Shown here: piece after piece, positions 8,827 through 18,260 of the stretch
Layout: every line of letters starts with the position of its first letter
How positions within the stretch are numbered: position 1 is the first letter of the stretch
Source of the DNA: OLB6 sp964467455
Lineage (GTDB): Bacteria; Bacteroidota; Ignavibacteria; Kapaibacteriales; Kapaibacteriaceae
NCBI GenBank assembly: GCA_964467455.1
Contig: CAYXQJ010000011.1
Span: 1 to 64,000, forward strand
Direction: 5' to 3'
DNA: 64,000 nucleotides
The notes under the pieces: model-generated
The model's input: the letters and a program-made list of their open reading frames with translations, nothing else
Database searches by the model: none
Told to the model about the DNA's origin: nothing
Position numbers and translations under genes: made by a program

Positions 8827-9761
8827 GCTGCTTCGTGCAACTCTTCTGGCATGAGAGGAGGACCGTCTTCCGTCATCGGGAGATGCTGCACATCCAGAGC
8901 GTGGACCTTGCCTTGTTCTGCACGCTTGGCTTGCAAGCTGGCGGGAATGCGAACGACCTTCTTGACGAGACCGAGTGCTTCATACAAGCGGATGGTCAGG
9001 CCCGTGATGTCGAACTGCCACCAACGCATGCCGTGGAAGGCCGAAGCCGGGAAGGCATGGTGGTTGTTGTGCCAACCTTCGCCTAGGGCGAGGATGCCGA
9101 TGATGGGATTGTTGCGGCTCTTATCGGTGGTGGTGAACATGCGAGCACCGAAGTAGTGGCACACGGAGTTCACAGACCAGGTAACGTGCGACGTCAGGAA
9201 GATGCGAACAAGGCCGCCCCAGATGAAGGCCGTCCAAGCGCCGGTCCAACCGCCGAAGGCATAGCCGATGCCGGCCGGAAGGAGAAGCGAGAACGCCGAC
9301 CAGAAGAGGAAGGTCTTGGAGAACCAAGCGATCATCGGGTCCTTGAGGTACCGACCGCCCCACTTGTCGATGATCGTGCTCAGCTCAGAGCTGTTCATTT
9401 CGATCAGCCACTCGAAGTGTGCATACAAGAAGCCGCTCACCGTCGGGCTATGCGGGTCGCCCTCTTGATCGGAGTAGGCATGGTGTTTGGTGTGGACGGA
9501 AGCCCAGTGCACCACCGGACCTTGGAAGGCCATCGAGCCGAGGCCAAGGACAATGGCTTTGAGAACCGGATTTGGTTCGAAGGACTTGTGGACCACCAGT
9601 CGGTGATAGCCGAAGGTAACGCCGTATTCGGTCAAGACGGCGAGTGTGATCACGAGGGTGAGGTCAACAGTCGAGATGCCGGTTGTAAATAAGAGGTAGC
9701 CAGCATAAATAACGGCGAGGAGCGGGAGTGCGACCAGGCCGATGATCGGAAGCTTAGACAC
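8823..9761 (-). CDS. Membrane fatty acid (acyl-CoA type) desaturase
   Basis: 312 residues with four or more hydrophobic segments. The three histidine boxes of the Delta9 acyl-CoA/stearoyl desaturase group are present: HRLVVH (53-58), HTKHH (90-94) and HNNHH (about 233). These bind a di-iron centre that inserts a cis double bond in acyl chains at the membrane. The start at 9761 is GTG with only a weak upstream purine run. The gene overlaps uup by 4 bases. It probably adjusts membrane fluidity; the precise substrate is not readable from sequence. Confidence 0.92.
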   Translation of the reverse strand: MSKLPIIGLVALPLLAVIYAGYLLFTTGISTVDLTLVITLAVLTEYGVTFGYHRLVVHKSFEPNPVLKAIVLGLGSMAFQGPVVHWASVHTKHHAYSDQEGDPHSPTVSGFLYAHFEWLIEMNSSELSTIIDKWGGRYLKDPMIAWFSKTFLFWSAFSLLLPAGIGYAFGGWTGAWTAFIWGGLVRIFLTSHVTWSVNSVCHYFGARMFTTTDKSRNNPIIGILALGEGWHNNHHAFPASAFHGMRWWQFDITGLTIRLYEALGLVKKVVRIPASLQAKRAEQGKVHALDVQHLPMTEDGPPLMPEELHEAA

Positions 9762-9792
9762 AGAGCACTTTCAGAATTACGAATTCACAAAG

Positions 9793-10524
9793 TTACGGCT
9801 CGGAACGATACCACGCATTCTCCTGGCGGAAACTGTCGCCCAGGACGTGGAGGATCTTGAACATGCCCTTGGTGCGGTCCTCATAGCGCATCCGGTCGGC
9901 GTCGCCCTCGCCGACGAACATCTCCCGCATCAGCATATCGTAGGGCTTGTTGCTGGTCACAAAGACGCGTCCGCCACGGTCGTGGATGTTGAGGATAACC
10001 TGCTTGAAGAGGCGCGAAGCGATCCCATAGCCGGAATTCATATCGTCGATGATCCAGACCTGGCCGGCATCCAAATTCAGCCGCGTGTCAAAGGAATAGG
10101 TGTCGGCGACCATAAAAATGGGGTCGAGGCCAACCTTCATGAACTGTTTGGCCATGCCGACGGAGATGTGGCTCTTCCCAATGCCCGCTTCGCCCCACAT
10201 ATAGAGGCCGGCTCCTCGGCTGTCGTCCTTCAGTGCGGCCAAGCGACGCGCGAAGTCTAACATTTCGATCTGCGACTCCGTCCGGGGGACGTATGTCTCC
10301 AGATGGGAGCAGAGATTTTCGAGGGGAAGCTGGGGGTTGCGCTCAAAGAACTCCAGGTCGAGTTCGAGCTGTTGGCATTCGTCCGGAGTGAGAGCATCCG
10401 TATGAAAGCTTGCCGAATCACCCACAGCTCCGGTTTCGATCCGGAGCTGCGGATAATGGCTGATCAATCTTGCAGTAACGGCTGGTGTCAGCCGTGCTTG
10501 CGTAAAGTGACTCCTCACGCTCAT
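9793..10524 (-). CDS. DnaC/IstB-like AAA+ ATPase
   Basis: 243 residues with Walker A GEAGIGKS (111-118), Walker B VWIIDDM (about 160) and sensor-1 VFVTSNKPY, the arrangement of helicase-loader DnaC/DnaI and IstB ATPases. An N-terminal extension of about 80 residues carries no known motif. No transposase lies nearby, which argues against the IS21 accessory role. It could be a helicase loader or another AAA+ remodelling factor; ZapE-like function is an alternative. It is followed by the FKBP gene on the same strand. Confidence 0.75.
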   Translation of the reverse strand: MSVRSHFTQARLTPAVTARLISHYPQLRIETGAVGDSASFHTDALTPDECQQLELDLEFFERNPQLPLENLCSHLETYVPRTESQIEMLDFARRLAALKDDSRGAGLYMWGEAGIGKSHISVGMAKQFMKVGLDPIFMVADTYSFDTRLNLDAGQVWIIDDMNSGYGIASRLFKQVILNIHDRGGRVFVTSNKPYDMLMREMFVGEGDADRMRYEDRTKGMFKILHVLGDSFRQENAWYRSEP

Positions 10525-10557
10525 AACCTACGAACTTGAGGGTCAAAGTCCAACGTC

Positions 10558-11253
10558 TTACTTGACGATCTCGAGAAGTTCGACTTCGAAGACGAGCACT
10601 TCGTTCGGGCCGATCGTCGGCGGCATGCCTTGCTGACCGTAGCCCAGTGCCGGCGGGATGTAGAGCATGTACTTCGAACCCACCGTCATCAACTGAAGGC
10701 CTTCCGTCCAACCCGGGATCACTTGATTCAAACCGAAGGTTGCCGGCTCACCACGATCTACGGAGCTGTCGAACTTCGTGCCGTCGATCAGCTTGCCGGT
10801 GTAGTGCACCTTGACTTGTGATGCTGCGACCGGCTTTGCGCCCTTGCCTTCTTTGATGACCTTGTACTGCAGGCCTGACGGAGTGGTCATCACGCCGGCT
10901 TGCGTCTTATTCTTGTTGAGGAAGTCTTCGCCCTTCTTGCCGGCTTCTTCACCCTTCTTCATCATCTCTTCTTGCTGCTTGCGCATCATGTCCTCTTGGA
11001 AGGACATCAGAACTGCTTGCATCTGCTCTTCCGTCAGCAGACCGGTCTCACCGTTGAGCATCGTCTTGATACCGGCGGCGATCTTGTCGGCGTCGACATC
11101 AAGGTTCTGCTTCTTCATGTTCGTGCCAATGCTCATGCCGATGGCATATGACACGGAGTCCTTCTTCGATTCAAGCTTCACGTTCGCTCCCGATTGTGCA
11201 TTGCATGCAATGGTGAACACTGCGACCAATGCCATGGTCATCATGACCTTCAT
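10558..11253 (-). CDS. FKBP-type peptidyl-prolyl isomerase, exported
   Basis: 231 residues. An N-terminal signal (VMMTMALVAVFTIACNA) suggests export, possibly with lipid attachment at the Cys, though the lipobox is poor. An FkpA/MIP-type helical dimerisation domain (about 25-125) begins with KKDSVSYAIGMSIG. The FKBP domain follows with VKVHYTGKLIDGTKFDSS, GWTEGLQLM and FEVELLEIVK. It should assist folding of envelope proteins. Length and layout match the MIP/FkpA family. Confidence 0.93.
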   Translation of the reverse strand: MKVMMTMALVAVFTIACNAQSGANVKLESKKDSVSYAIGMSIGTNMKKQNLDVDADKIAAGIKTMLNGETGLLTEEQMQAVLMSFQEDMMRKQQEEMMKKGEEAGKKGEDFLNKNKTQAGVMTTPSGLQYKVIKEGKGAKPVAASQVKVHYTGKLIDGTKFDSSVDRGEPATFGLNQVIPGWTEGLQLMTVGSKYMLYIPPALGYGQQGMPPTIGPNEVLVFEVELLEIVK

Positions 11254-11286
11254 AAAAAACCTCTTGATTTGGTATAGACATCCAAT

Positions 11287-11601
11287 TTACGGAATCCAGA
11301 GATGTTTTGAGAGGTCGACCGCATCGCCAATAAAACTGACCCCCTCTGCCTCCAGCCGCTCGCGCATCACGAAGGGCGTCTCGAAATGTTGTTTCCCGGA
11401 GAGTTCTCCCAGCCGGTTGACCACCCGATGGCAGGGAATATCGGTCCGGTCACTCAAAGCAACGGCATTTAATGCCCACCCTACAAGGCGCGACGAAGAT
11501 CGTGCACCCAGCGCTGCAGCGATATGTCCGTAGGTTGTAACCATTCCCACAGGGATGGTTTTTACAACGCTGTATACCCGTTCGTAGAAATCAGAACTCA
11601 T
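11287..11601 (-). CDS. MGMT-family DNA methyltransferase-like protein
   Basis: 104 residues, starting at the ATG at 11601 (MSSDFYERVYSVV). It corresponds to the C-terminal DNA-binding and active-site domain of O6-alkylguanine methyltransferase. The helix GHIAAALGARSSSRLVGWAL and the site DIPCHRVVN are visible. The catalytic Cys is present, unlike the PWHR motif of classic alkyltransferase-like proteins, but the N-terminal domain of full MGMT is absent. It is either a minimal repair enzyme or a lesion-binding protein. The divergent flavoprotein gene starts 33 bases away, so they share a promoter region. Confidence 0.85.
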   Translation of the reverse strand: MSSDFYERVYSVVKTIPVGMVTTYGHIAAALGARSSSRLVGWALNAVALSDRTDIPCHRVVNRLGELSGKQHFETPFVMRERLEAEGVSFIGDAVDLSKHLWIP

Positions 11602-11634
11602 TTTACTAGTTACGAAAAAGAAACCGACCTTCCC

Positions 11635-13245
11635 ATGCAGAGGCGCGTTGAGCTCTCGCTCAGTCCATCGCAAGCAGCTGACCCGGTCACCGTCAAGCTC
11701 GCTGCCGCAAAGAGTGCCGGTGTTCACGTAGACTCGATCCGTTCCCTGCGACTGGTGCGGCGCTCTATCGATGCTCGAGGCAGACACCCCGTTGTCCGTT
11801 TGGCTGCCGATATCTTTGTCGGCGAAGATCCACTCGCCACTCGCCCCCTGATCAAAGACCTGAAAATGGCCCGACCCGATCAGCGCGTGGTGATCGTGGG
11901 CGCCGGACCCGCCGGCTATTTTGCGGCCCTGGAGCTCCTGCAATTCGGCATCACTCCGGTCATTCTGGATCGCGGCAAGGACGTCCGGGAACGCCGTCGC
12001 GACCTACGAGCCATCCAGCAGGACGGTGTGGTCGACCCGAACTCGAACTATTGTTTTGGTGAAGGGGGCGCGGGGACCTATTCCGACGGGAAGCTCTATA
12101 CGCGTTCGCACAAACGAGGGGATATCGATAAGATCCTCCATCTGCTGGTGGAACATGGCGCCAATCCGGACATCTTGATCGACTCTCATCCCCACATCGG
12201 GTCCAACAAACTTTGGTCGGTGGTTCAGGCGATCCGCGAAACGATCCTCCGCCACGGCGGCGAGGTTCACTTCAACAGCAAGGTCGTAGACTTTGTGATC
12301 GACCATAAGCCGGTCTCCAAGATCACCGGCGTAGTGCTTGAGGACGGCACGTTGGTAGAAGGCCAGGCAGTGGTCTTGGCCACCGGACACAGCGCTCGTG
12401 ACATCTTCCAGCTATGCGTCAACCACGGTGTGGCGATCGAGGCAAAACCGTTCGCCATGGGTGTTCGTGTTGAACATCCGCAGGCGATGATCGACGAGAT
12501 CCGCTATCGTCAACGTCCTCGTGAAAAGCACCTACCGGCTGCTTCCTACTCCGTGGTCTGCCAGGTGGATGGACGCGGAGTGTTTTCGTTCTGCATGTGT
12601 CCGGGTGGACTGATCGTGCCGGCCGCAACATCGCCGGGCGAGATCGTGGTCAACGGCATGAGCATGAGCCGCCGCGACTCACCGTTTGCGAACTCGGGCG
12701 TGGTGGTTGCCGTTGAACCCGAAGATTGGGCTCACCTCGAAGGTGAACACGGACCCTTGGCCGGTGTTGAACTGCAGGCGCAACTCGAAAAGGCAGCATT
12801 TGCTTCGAACACCGACGGTTCACAACGTGCCCCGGCACAACGTTTGGGAGATTACCTCACGGGTTCGGTCTCTTCGACCATTCCGGCTACGTCATACATC
12901 CCCGGCCATGTGAGTGTGGACATGCGGACGATCCTGCCTCCGGCGATCGACCGCCGCCTCCGAAGCGCCCTCGTCGAGTTCAACAAACCCGTACCGGGAT
13001 ACGTCTCAAATGATGCCGTCATCGTTGGTGTAGAATCTCGGACATCGTCACCGGTACGCATCCCGCGCGATCCAAAGACGTTGGCCCACGTTTCCGTTGA
13101 ACGGCTCTATCCGTGCGGTGAAGGTGCGGGTTATGCCGGCGGTATCATGAGTGCTGCGCTCGACGGTCAGAATGTCGCGCGCGCCATTGCCGAGACGATC
13201 TTCTCCGCAACACTGCGTCCGGATACGGCTGCGCCGTTCATATAA
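11635..13245 (+). CDS. FAD-dependent dehydrogenase (COG2509 type)
   Basis: 536 residues from the ATG at 11635. An N-terminal domain of about 80 residues precedes the dinucleotide fold VVIVGAGPAGYFAALELL (about 85-102). Later come a FGEGGAGTYSDGKL signature and a second nucleotide motif AVVLATGHSARDIF. The C-terminal GEGAGYAGGIMSAALDG closes the FAD site. This matches the uncharacterised NAD(FAD)-utilising dehydrogenase family; the substrate is unknown. Its 3' end overlaps the convergent amine oxidase gene by 79 bases, both frames looking genuine. Confidence 0.9.
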   Translation: MQRRVELSLSPSQAADPVTVKLAAAKSAGVHVDSIRSLRLVRRSIDARGRHPVVRLAADIFVGEDPLATRPLIKDLKMARPDQRVVIVGAGPAGYFAALELLQFGITPVILDRGKDVRERRRDLRAIQQDGVVDPNSNYCFGEGGAGTYSDGKLYTRSHKRGDIDKILHLLVEHGANPDILIDSHPHIGSNKLWSVVQAIRETILRHGGEVHFNSKVVDFVIDHKPVSKITGVVLEDGTLVEGQAVVLATGHSARDIFQLCVNHGVAIEAKPFAMGVRVEHPQAMIDEIRYRQRPREKHLPAASYSVVCQVDGRGVFSFCMCPGGLIVPAATSPGEIVVNGMSMSRRDSPFANSGVVVAVEPEDWAHLEGEHGPLAGVELQAQLEKAAFASNTDGSQRAPAQRLGDYLTGSVSSTIPATSYIPGHVSVDMRTILPPAIDRRLRSALVEFNKPVPGYVSNDAVIVGVESRTSSPVRIPRDPKTLAHVSVERLYPCGEGAGYAGGIMSAALDGQNVARAIAETIFSATLRPDTAAPFI

Positions 13246-14708
13246 CCGCGGAACTCGTCATTGCAGTGTTCGCCGGCAAAGTACAGGGTGTTGTTGACGG
13301 CACTCCGCTGCGCCACACCATAGAACTCCGTCCATTGCCCGGCACCGAAGCTCGAATAACTCGAGCGAGTATATCGTGCTCCCGGCCAGTGCATACGCTC
13401 CGTACGCCCCACAACCTCACTGGCCGATTCCGGCCACACGGTCGCGAGGTGTTCCCGCATCAAGTTGGCAGCATCGGCATTCGACATCCGGCCCAGGACG
13501 CGGCACATGCTGCCTCCCGAATAGAACGTGATGCCCGCCCCCTCCACACCTTGAAGGGCCGTATTGTCCCATGCCAGCTGGATCGGCAGGTCCGTGAAGA
13601 TCACACCATTGGCGCCACGGTCATGCCAGAACGGACGTTCGTAGCCGACGACGATCTTGGCATTGTTGCCATAGTGCAGTTCTTTGATCATCCGCTCTTG
13701 TAAGGGGGCGAGTGGTACGTCCACGTCGATCGTGCGCAACACGCTGAAGGGCACGGCGAGGACGACGACATCGGCCGGCACGTCGATGGATGCATTATCC
13801 TTGCGGAAGGAAAGCATGTAGCGCGATCCGGTGCGCGTGATGCGCTCCAAGGCATGCGAGGTATGGATGTGTGCGCCGAGATCGGCTGCGAGATGATTCG
13901 TGATGAGTTGGTTGCCGCCGCGAACCTTGTAGCGTTCGTCGCTTTCACCAAAGAGGTGAATGCTGCCATCGCTGATATCGGTGCCGATGGTGGTGAGAAA
14001 GTTGAGTGCCGATTGTTCGCCGAGTTCCAGACCATTTTCGGTGATGAAGGCGATCTCGAGAAAAGAACGCATCCAACCTGAGAGTCCGAGTTGGGCAAAG
14101 TAGGCGTCGATCGAGATCGCATCGATAGCACGTGCCGGTCCTTCGCTGAGATTGACGAATGACGTGGGCAGACTCGTGGCGTCACGTTGAATGTCCCGCA
14201 GGATCGGTGCCAGCTCGCGAACAACGTCGGCTTCGGTGTACATGCGCCCATCAAAGTAGAACGTCTCTGCCCGTGATCGATACGGTTCTGTTTCAAGATC
14301 GATCAGCTCAAGACCATACTCCTTGATCAGCGCATGCATGTCGGCGTGATTGGAGTCGATGAACTCGCCGCCAAGTTCGGTCACGGCACCGTTGACCAGA
14401 AGGTCCTTGGCCGAGAACATGCGTCCGCCCGTGCGGGTGAGGGCTTCGTAGACCGAGACGCTGATGCCGGCCCGCATGAGGTTGCGGGCGGCGACGAGGC
14501 CGGCAATGCCGGCGCCGACGACAACGACCTTGGTGTCGCTACCCTGGACGATCTCATCGGGACGTTTACAGGCAGTGATGACAGATGGTATCATCGCGGC
14601 TGCGCCGGCAAGGGCCGTATTGCGTAGAAAGGTGCGTCGGTCAGCATCGACGGCTGAGGCCGTGCGCACGGCACGACGCAACATCGCCATGAGAGGAGTT
14701 CGCGACAT
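13167..14708 (-). CDS. Tat-exported flavin amine oxidase
   Basis: 513 residues. A twin-arginine signal (DRRTFLRNTALAGAAAMIPS, about residues 22-41) followed by VITACK suggests Tat export and possible lipidation at Cys. The FAD fold VVVVGAGIAGLVAARNL (about 58-74), TRTGGRM and the C-terminal LYFAGEHCNDEFRGYMNGA are typical of flavin monoamine oxidases. It should oxidise an amine in the periplasm; the substrate is not clear. The last 79 bases overlap the convergent dehydrogenase gene. Confidence 0.9.
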   Translation of the reverse strand: MSRTPLMAMLRRAVRTASAVDADRRTFLRNTALAGAAAMIPSVITACKRPDEIVQGSDTKVVVVGAGIAGLVAARNLMRAGISVSVYEALTRTGGRMFSAKDLLVNGAVTELGGEFIDSNHADMHALIKEYGLELIDLETEPYRSRAETFYFDGRMYTEADVVRELAPILRDIQRDATSLPTSFVNLSEGPARAIDAISIDAYFAQLGLSGWMRSFLEIAFITENGLELGEQSALNFLTTIGTDISDGSIHLFGESDERYKVRGGNQLITNHLAADLGAHIHTSHALERITRTGSRYMLSFRKDNASIDVPADVVVLAVPFSVLRTIDVDVPLAPLQERMIKELHYGNNAKIVVGYERPFWHDRGANGVIFTDLPIQLAWDNTALQGVEGAGITFYSGGSMCRVLGRMSNADAANLMREHLATVWPESASEVVGRTERMHWPGARYTRSSYSSFGAGQWTEFYGVAQRSAVNNTLYFAGEHCNDEFRGYMNGAAVSGRSVAEKIVSAMARATF

Positions 14709-14713
14709 GAGCG

Positions 14714-16129
14714 CTATTTACGAAGGATCTTGAAGACGGTCCGACGATTCTGCGCCCGACCCTCCTCTGTATCGTTCGATGCCACCGGCAGGGAGAACCC
14801 AAATCCTTTGGTGCGAAGACGTGCTCCTTCGATGCCTTTGGCCACAAGCGCATCACGCACGGCATTGGCGCGGGCTTCGGACAGACGTTGGTTGAACTCC
14901 TCACCACCGACGTTGTCGGTGTGGCCTTGCACTTCAAGGATCACACGTTCATAGCGCTCAAGAGCATCGGCGAGTTCGTCGATGATGAAGAAGGATGACG
15001 TGTCGATCACACTGCTGTTAAAGGCGAACAGGATCGGTCGTGAGAATTCATTGGTCGGGGAGAGTGGCTGTAGCGGCGTCTTATCATACTGAGCACGAGC
15101 GATCATCGTATCGCGCCCAGGGACGCTGACGGTCACATCAACCGTGTGCAGGCCTTGATAGTCCGGCGGCACATAGGTCACGAGATAATAGTTCTGGAGT
15201 GACCGATAGATGTCGAGAAAGATGGAGATGAGGTCCTTTTTCGTGTACGCACGGTAATATTTGCCACCCGTGTACAGAGACAACGCTTGCAGTTCTTCAT
15301 CGTCGGCATAGGCAAAGCCAACACAATAGATGCTGATGTTGTGCTTCGTGGCGTATTCGTAGATCTCCGATCCCCTCGTCATCGATGCGTTCTCTTCACC
15401 GTCGGCAAAGACCACGCAGACCTTCGGTTGTTCGATCGGCACATCCTTGAGTGTTTCGAGTGCTGATCGAATGCCGTCATAGGCCGAAGAGAACAATCCT
15501 TGCGACGTCTTCTTATACTCGCGGAATTCAGCGAGCATCATCGTCGTGTCATCAGAAAGTGGGAAGACCGTGGTGATCTTCTTGTGAAAACCGGTGAGTG
15601 AGATCTTGTCGCACTTCCGCTTCATGCCGATGAACATTTCTGTGCCAAGATCAAGAACGTCTTTGACGCCTTTCATCGATCCTGACTGATCAACTGCCAG
15701 CGCGATCGAGGTTGGAACGGAATCTTGTTCGCCGAACTCTCTCACGGTAAAGGGTGAGACGTCGATGATCTTCTTCTTCCGACGTCGTGGATCGCCGAGT
15801 TGTTCTTTGAGCTGTGTGAAGTAGTTCGGCGCATCGGGCTTCTTGTATGGATCGGCCATGTGCGTTACCACAAAACCGTTGGTGTCCAATACGCGCACGA
15901 ACAAACGGATAGAATCCGGATAGGAATAGTGCTCCACCTTCCACACATCGGTCTTGAGTGCGTTGATGTCAACACTGTCGATGTGTTTGGCCTCTGTGAA
16001 TCGACGCTCGATCTGGCGTTCGCCGTCTTCGCGCGTGTCGATCACTTGGCCTAGGGTGTGCGACGACTTACAGCCCCCTACCACAAAGAGCGAGACAACG
16101 ATGCTGAATGCGAGAAACGTCTTGATCAT
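14714..16129 (-). CDS. Lipoprotein with VWA and OmpA peptidoglycan-binding domains
   Basis: 471 residues. The signal peptide ends at a lipobox VGGC (about residue 20). A von Willebrand A domain starts near 140 with an intact MIDAS motif DQSGSMKG. The C-terminal about 110 residues are an OmpA-like domain: VILEVQGHTDNVGG, LSEARANAVRDAL, and NRRTVFKI at the end, expected to bind peptidoglycan. It probably sits in the periplasm anchored to the outer membrane. Its start overlaps the upstream methyltransferase gene by 4 bases. Confidence 0.9.
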   Translation of the reverse strand: MIKTFLAFSIVVSLFVVGGCKSSHTLGQVIDTREDGERQIERRFTEAKHIDSVDINALKTDVWKVEHYSYPDSIRLFVRVLDTNGFVVTHMADPYKKPDAPNYFTQLKEQLGDPRRRKKKIIDVSPFTVREFGEQDSVPTSIALAVDQSGSMKGVKDVLDLGTEMFIGMKRKCDKISLTGFHKKITTVFPLSDDTTMMLAEFREYKKTSQGLFSSAYDGIRSALETLKDVPIEQPKVCVVFADGEENASMTRGSEIYEYATKHNISIYCVGFAYADDEELQALSLYTGGKYYRAYTKKDLISIFLDIYRSLQNYYLVTYVPPDYQGLHTVDVTVSVPGRDTMIARAQYDKTPLQPLSPTNEFSRPILFAFNSSVIDTSSFFIIDELADALERYERVILEVQGHTDNVGGEEFNQRLSEARANAVRDALVAKGIEGARLRTKGFGFSLPVASNDTEEGRAQNRRTVFKILRK

Positions 16130-16806
16130 GCGGTCTTGAGACCGATCACCATGCCGTCGCCGAGAGGGACAAGCGTGGATTGCAGGCCCGGATGTGAACT
16201 CATGACGTCGTTGAACGCACGCAGTGCCGATACATTGTCCGGTTCGAAGTCCGGACGTCCTTCATGCACATGTCCCCATGCCAGAGCATTGTCGCCGATG
16301 ATCAGGCCGCCCGTGCGCACATACGGAAAGAGGATGTCGAGGTAGCGACGGTAGTTCTGCTTGTCGGCGTCGATGAAGACGGCGTCGATGAACGGCAGTC
16401 CGTCAACGGCTTGTTCGGCGATCAGACCCGGCAAGGTCGTCAAGGCCGGCCCTTCAACAACGGTGATCACGTTATCCAATCCGGCTTGGTGGACCTTTCG
16501 CCGAATGAAGTCGCAGTGTTTGGCATTCACTTCACACGCAAAGAACCTTCCGTCAGGGGGCAGAGCACGCGCCATGGCAATGGCCGAATATCCGGCCAAG
16601 CTCCCAACCTCGACGATCGTCCGCACGCGGGACGCCTTGAGCAAGACTTGCAAGAAGGCCGTTTGCTCGGGAGCGATGCTGATCGGCGGGATACCTTCGG
16701 CTTCCGCTTCGGTGTTGAGTTGACGCAGAAAGTCGTCTTCGGCACTGAAGTAGCGGACCAGATAATCGTTCAAATCCGGCGTGAGAAACGTCGAATGAGT
16801 GGACAT
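16126..16806 (-). CDS. Class I SAM O-methyltransferase
   Basis: 226 residues starting at the ATG at 16806, one base beyond the upstream stop. The SAM-binding motif IVEVGSLAGYSAIAMA, the VVEGPA segment and the metal-site FIDADKQNY match the caffeoyl-CoA/catechol O-methyltransferase (Methyltransf_3) family. GDNALAWGHV is the usual motif near the C-terminal third. The enzyme would methylate a catechol-like hydroxyl with a divalent cation. A start 7 codons upstream also exists but would extend into the preceding gene. Confidence 0.9.
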   Translation of the reverse strand: MSTHSTFLTPDLNDYLVRYFSAEDDFLRQLNTEAEAEGIPPISIAPEQTAFLQVLLKASRVRTIVEVGSLAGYSAIAMARALPPDGRFFACEVNAKHCDFIRRKVHQAGLDNVITVVEGPALTTLPGLIAEQAVDGLPFIDAVFIDADKQNYRRYLDILFPYVRTGGLIIGDNALAWGHVHEGRPDFEPDNVSALRAFNDVMSSHPGLQSTLVPLGDGMVIGLKTA

Positions 16807-16807
16807 A

Positions 16808-17752
16808 TCACTTATGCCCCAAGCCAATGTTGACGTTCACACCGTTCTTGCGGGCATCTTTGACGAAGTGACGGACAGAAGCAACGAGGGTGTCGATGCG
16901 CCCTTTGAACGTGCTGTCGTATAACATGGCATTGACCAAACCATCGTTGGTCTTGATGTCCATCACAACGCCGTTGATGTTGGTTACCAACGTGTCAACG
17001 TTGACGATGGCACGATCGGTCTTGGCGATCGTGACTTCGAGATCGTTCAGCATCTTGTCGAGCTTGTCCATCGTCGATGTCAACTTCGGTTCGTTGGTCT
17101 TGACGATCCGTTTGATGTCGGCCACCACGATGCGCATATCTTCGATCGAATTCGTCAGGTTGTTGCGATTCGTCTGCATCCACTCGCGGGCATCCTTGAT
17201 CAGGATGGCGCCGTCGGCGGTCATCATCTTGATGTTCTGCGTTACCGTGCCGTCAGCAAGAAGTTCGGTCGCAGCTGCGCTGATCGTATCGAGCCGACGC
17301 AGCAGATTCACAAGGTCGCCGCTTACGTCGCCGACGAGCGACACGAGTCCGCCAATGTCGGCGGCTGTGCGTCCTTTCATCTCGGATTCGGCGTTCCAGG
17401 TTCCGGGTGCAGACCCGGGAAGGATCTCCACCTTTTTACCGCCGGTGATCTCAAGGATCGAGACCACGGCCGACGCGTCGGGATGAATGTCGGAGATGTC
17501 ATCCACCTCGGCCAAGACCAGAACGCTGCCGTTGCTGCTGGTGACATCTTTGACCTGTCCGCGCTTCACACCGTTGATCACCACGGGCGAGGCAACATCA
17601 AGTCCGCCGCTGTTGGAGAGGCGGATCTTCAGGATCTGATTATTGGGGCTAAGGGAGACCCCCTGGCCAAGGAGAATACCTACGATCAGGATCGCCACAG
17701 CCACCAGGCTGACGACACCAACGCGGATCTCGGTTCTGCGTGCTTCATCCAT
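16808..17752 (-). CDS. MCE/MlaD family lipid-transport protein
   Basis: 314 residues. An N-terminal membrane anchor (VGVVSLVAVAILIVGILLG, about 11-29) is followed by an MCE domain (IRLSNSGGLDVASPVVINGVKRGQV, about 42-66) ending in LPG. The remainder is helical coiled coil, as in single-MCE MlaD-like proteins that bridge inner and outer membranes for phospholipid traffic. The usual MlaE permease and MlaF ATPase genes are not beside it, so partners must be elsewhere. Confidence 0.9.
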   Translation of the reverse strand: MDEARRTEIRVGVVSLVAVAILIVGILLGQGVSLSPNNQILKIRLSNSGGLDVASPVVINGVKRGQVKDVTSSNGSVLVLAEVDDISDIHPDASAVVSILEITGGKKVEILPGSAPGTWNAESEMKGRTAADIGGLVSLVGDVSGDLVNLLRRLDTISAAATELLADGTVTQNIKMMTADGAILIKDAREWMQTNRNNLTNSIEDMRIVVADIKRIVKTNEPKLTSTMDKLDKMLNDLEVTIAKTDRAIVNVDTLVTNINGVVMDIKTNDGLVNAMLYDSTFKGRIDTLVASVRHFVKDARKNGVNVNIGLGHK

Positions 17753-17791
17753 AAACCGCTAAAATAGGGAGAAGCAGGGCAGAACCCTTCC

Positions 17792-18196
17792 TCAGAACGG
17801 GATCTCGTCGGATTCCTCGCTACGGTGCTCCGTCTCGCCATTGGCGATCACACCCTCCGGCTTCTTGGAGTCGAGGTTCAGAAGATTGTCGGCTACGATC
17901 TCTGTCACATAACGCTTGTGGCCTTCTTTATCATCGAACGACCGCGACTGGATCTTGCCTTCAATGTAGACACGACTTCCGCGATGGATCAGCTTCTCCA
18001 CCACATCGGCCAGACCGCGCCATGCGACGATCGTGTGCCAGTCTGTATGTTCCTGGATCGCCCCCTCCTTATCCTTCCACGTTTCTGTGGTGGCCATACG
18101 GAATTGAGCAACCTTCACACCGGTTGGGGTGAAGTGGATGTCCGGGTCTTTGCCGACGTTGCCGATCAACATCACCTTGTTCAGGGTGCGCGACAT
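17792..18196 (-). CDS. ssb: Single-stranded DNA-binding protein
   Basis: 134 residues starting at the ATG at 18196, preceded by AGGAG. The OB-fold begins MSRTLNKVMLIGNVGKDPD and continues with KVAQFRMATTE and EGKIQSRSF. The acidic C-terminal tip SDEIPF matches the SSB partner-binding tail (DxIPF). It binds ssDNA in replication and repair. The gene is divergent from the cyclase-family gene. Confidence 0.95.
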   Translation of the reverse strand: MSRTLNKVMLIGNVGKDPDIHFTPTGVKVAQFRMATTETWKDKEGAIQEHTDWHTIVAWRGLADVVEKLIHRGSRVYIEGKIQSRSFDDKEGHKRYVTEIVADNLLNLDSKKPEGVIANGETEHRSEESDEIPF

Positions 18197-18260
18197 AACG
18201 TGTCTCCTCGTGAGTGGTTCGAATATAGAAAAGCAATGGATTGTTTCGCAGATTGTATCG

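Noticed and set aside
9793..10524. IS21 IstB accessory protein, indicating an insertion sequence
   Set aside because: No IstA transposase or terminal inverted repeats flank it; the ATPase fits a helicase loader better.
11287..11601. Classical alkyltransferase-like protein (ATL)
   Set aside because: ATLs have Trp in the active motif; this one keeps Cys in PCHR.
11524..11634. Longer N-terminus for the FAD dehydrogenase from a start at 11524
   Set aside because: It would run through the divergent MGMT-like gene and the added residues look non-coding; ATG 11635 is a good start.
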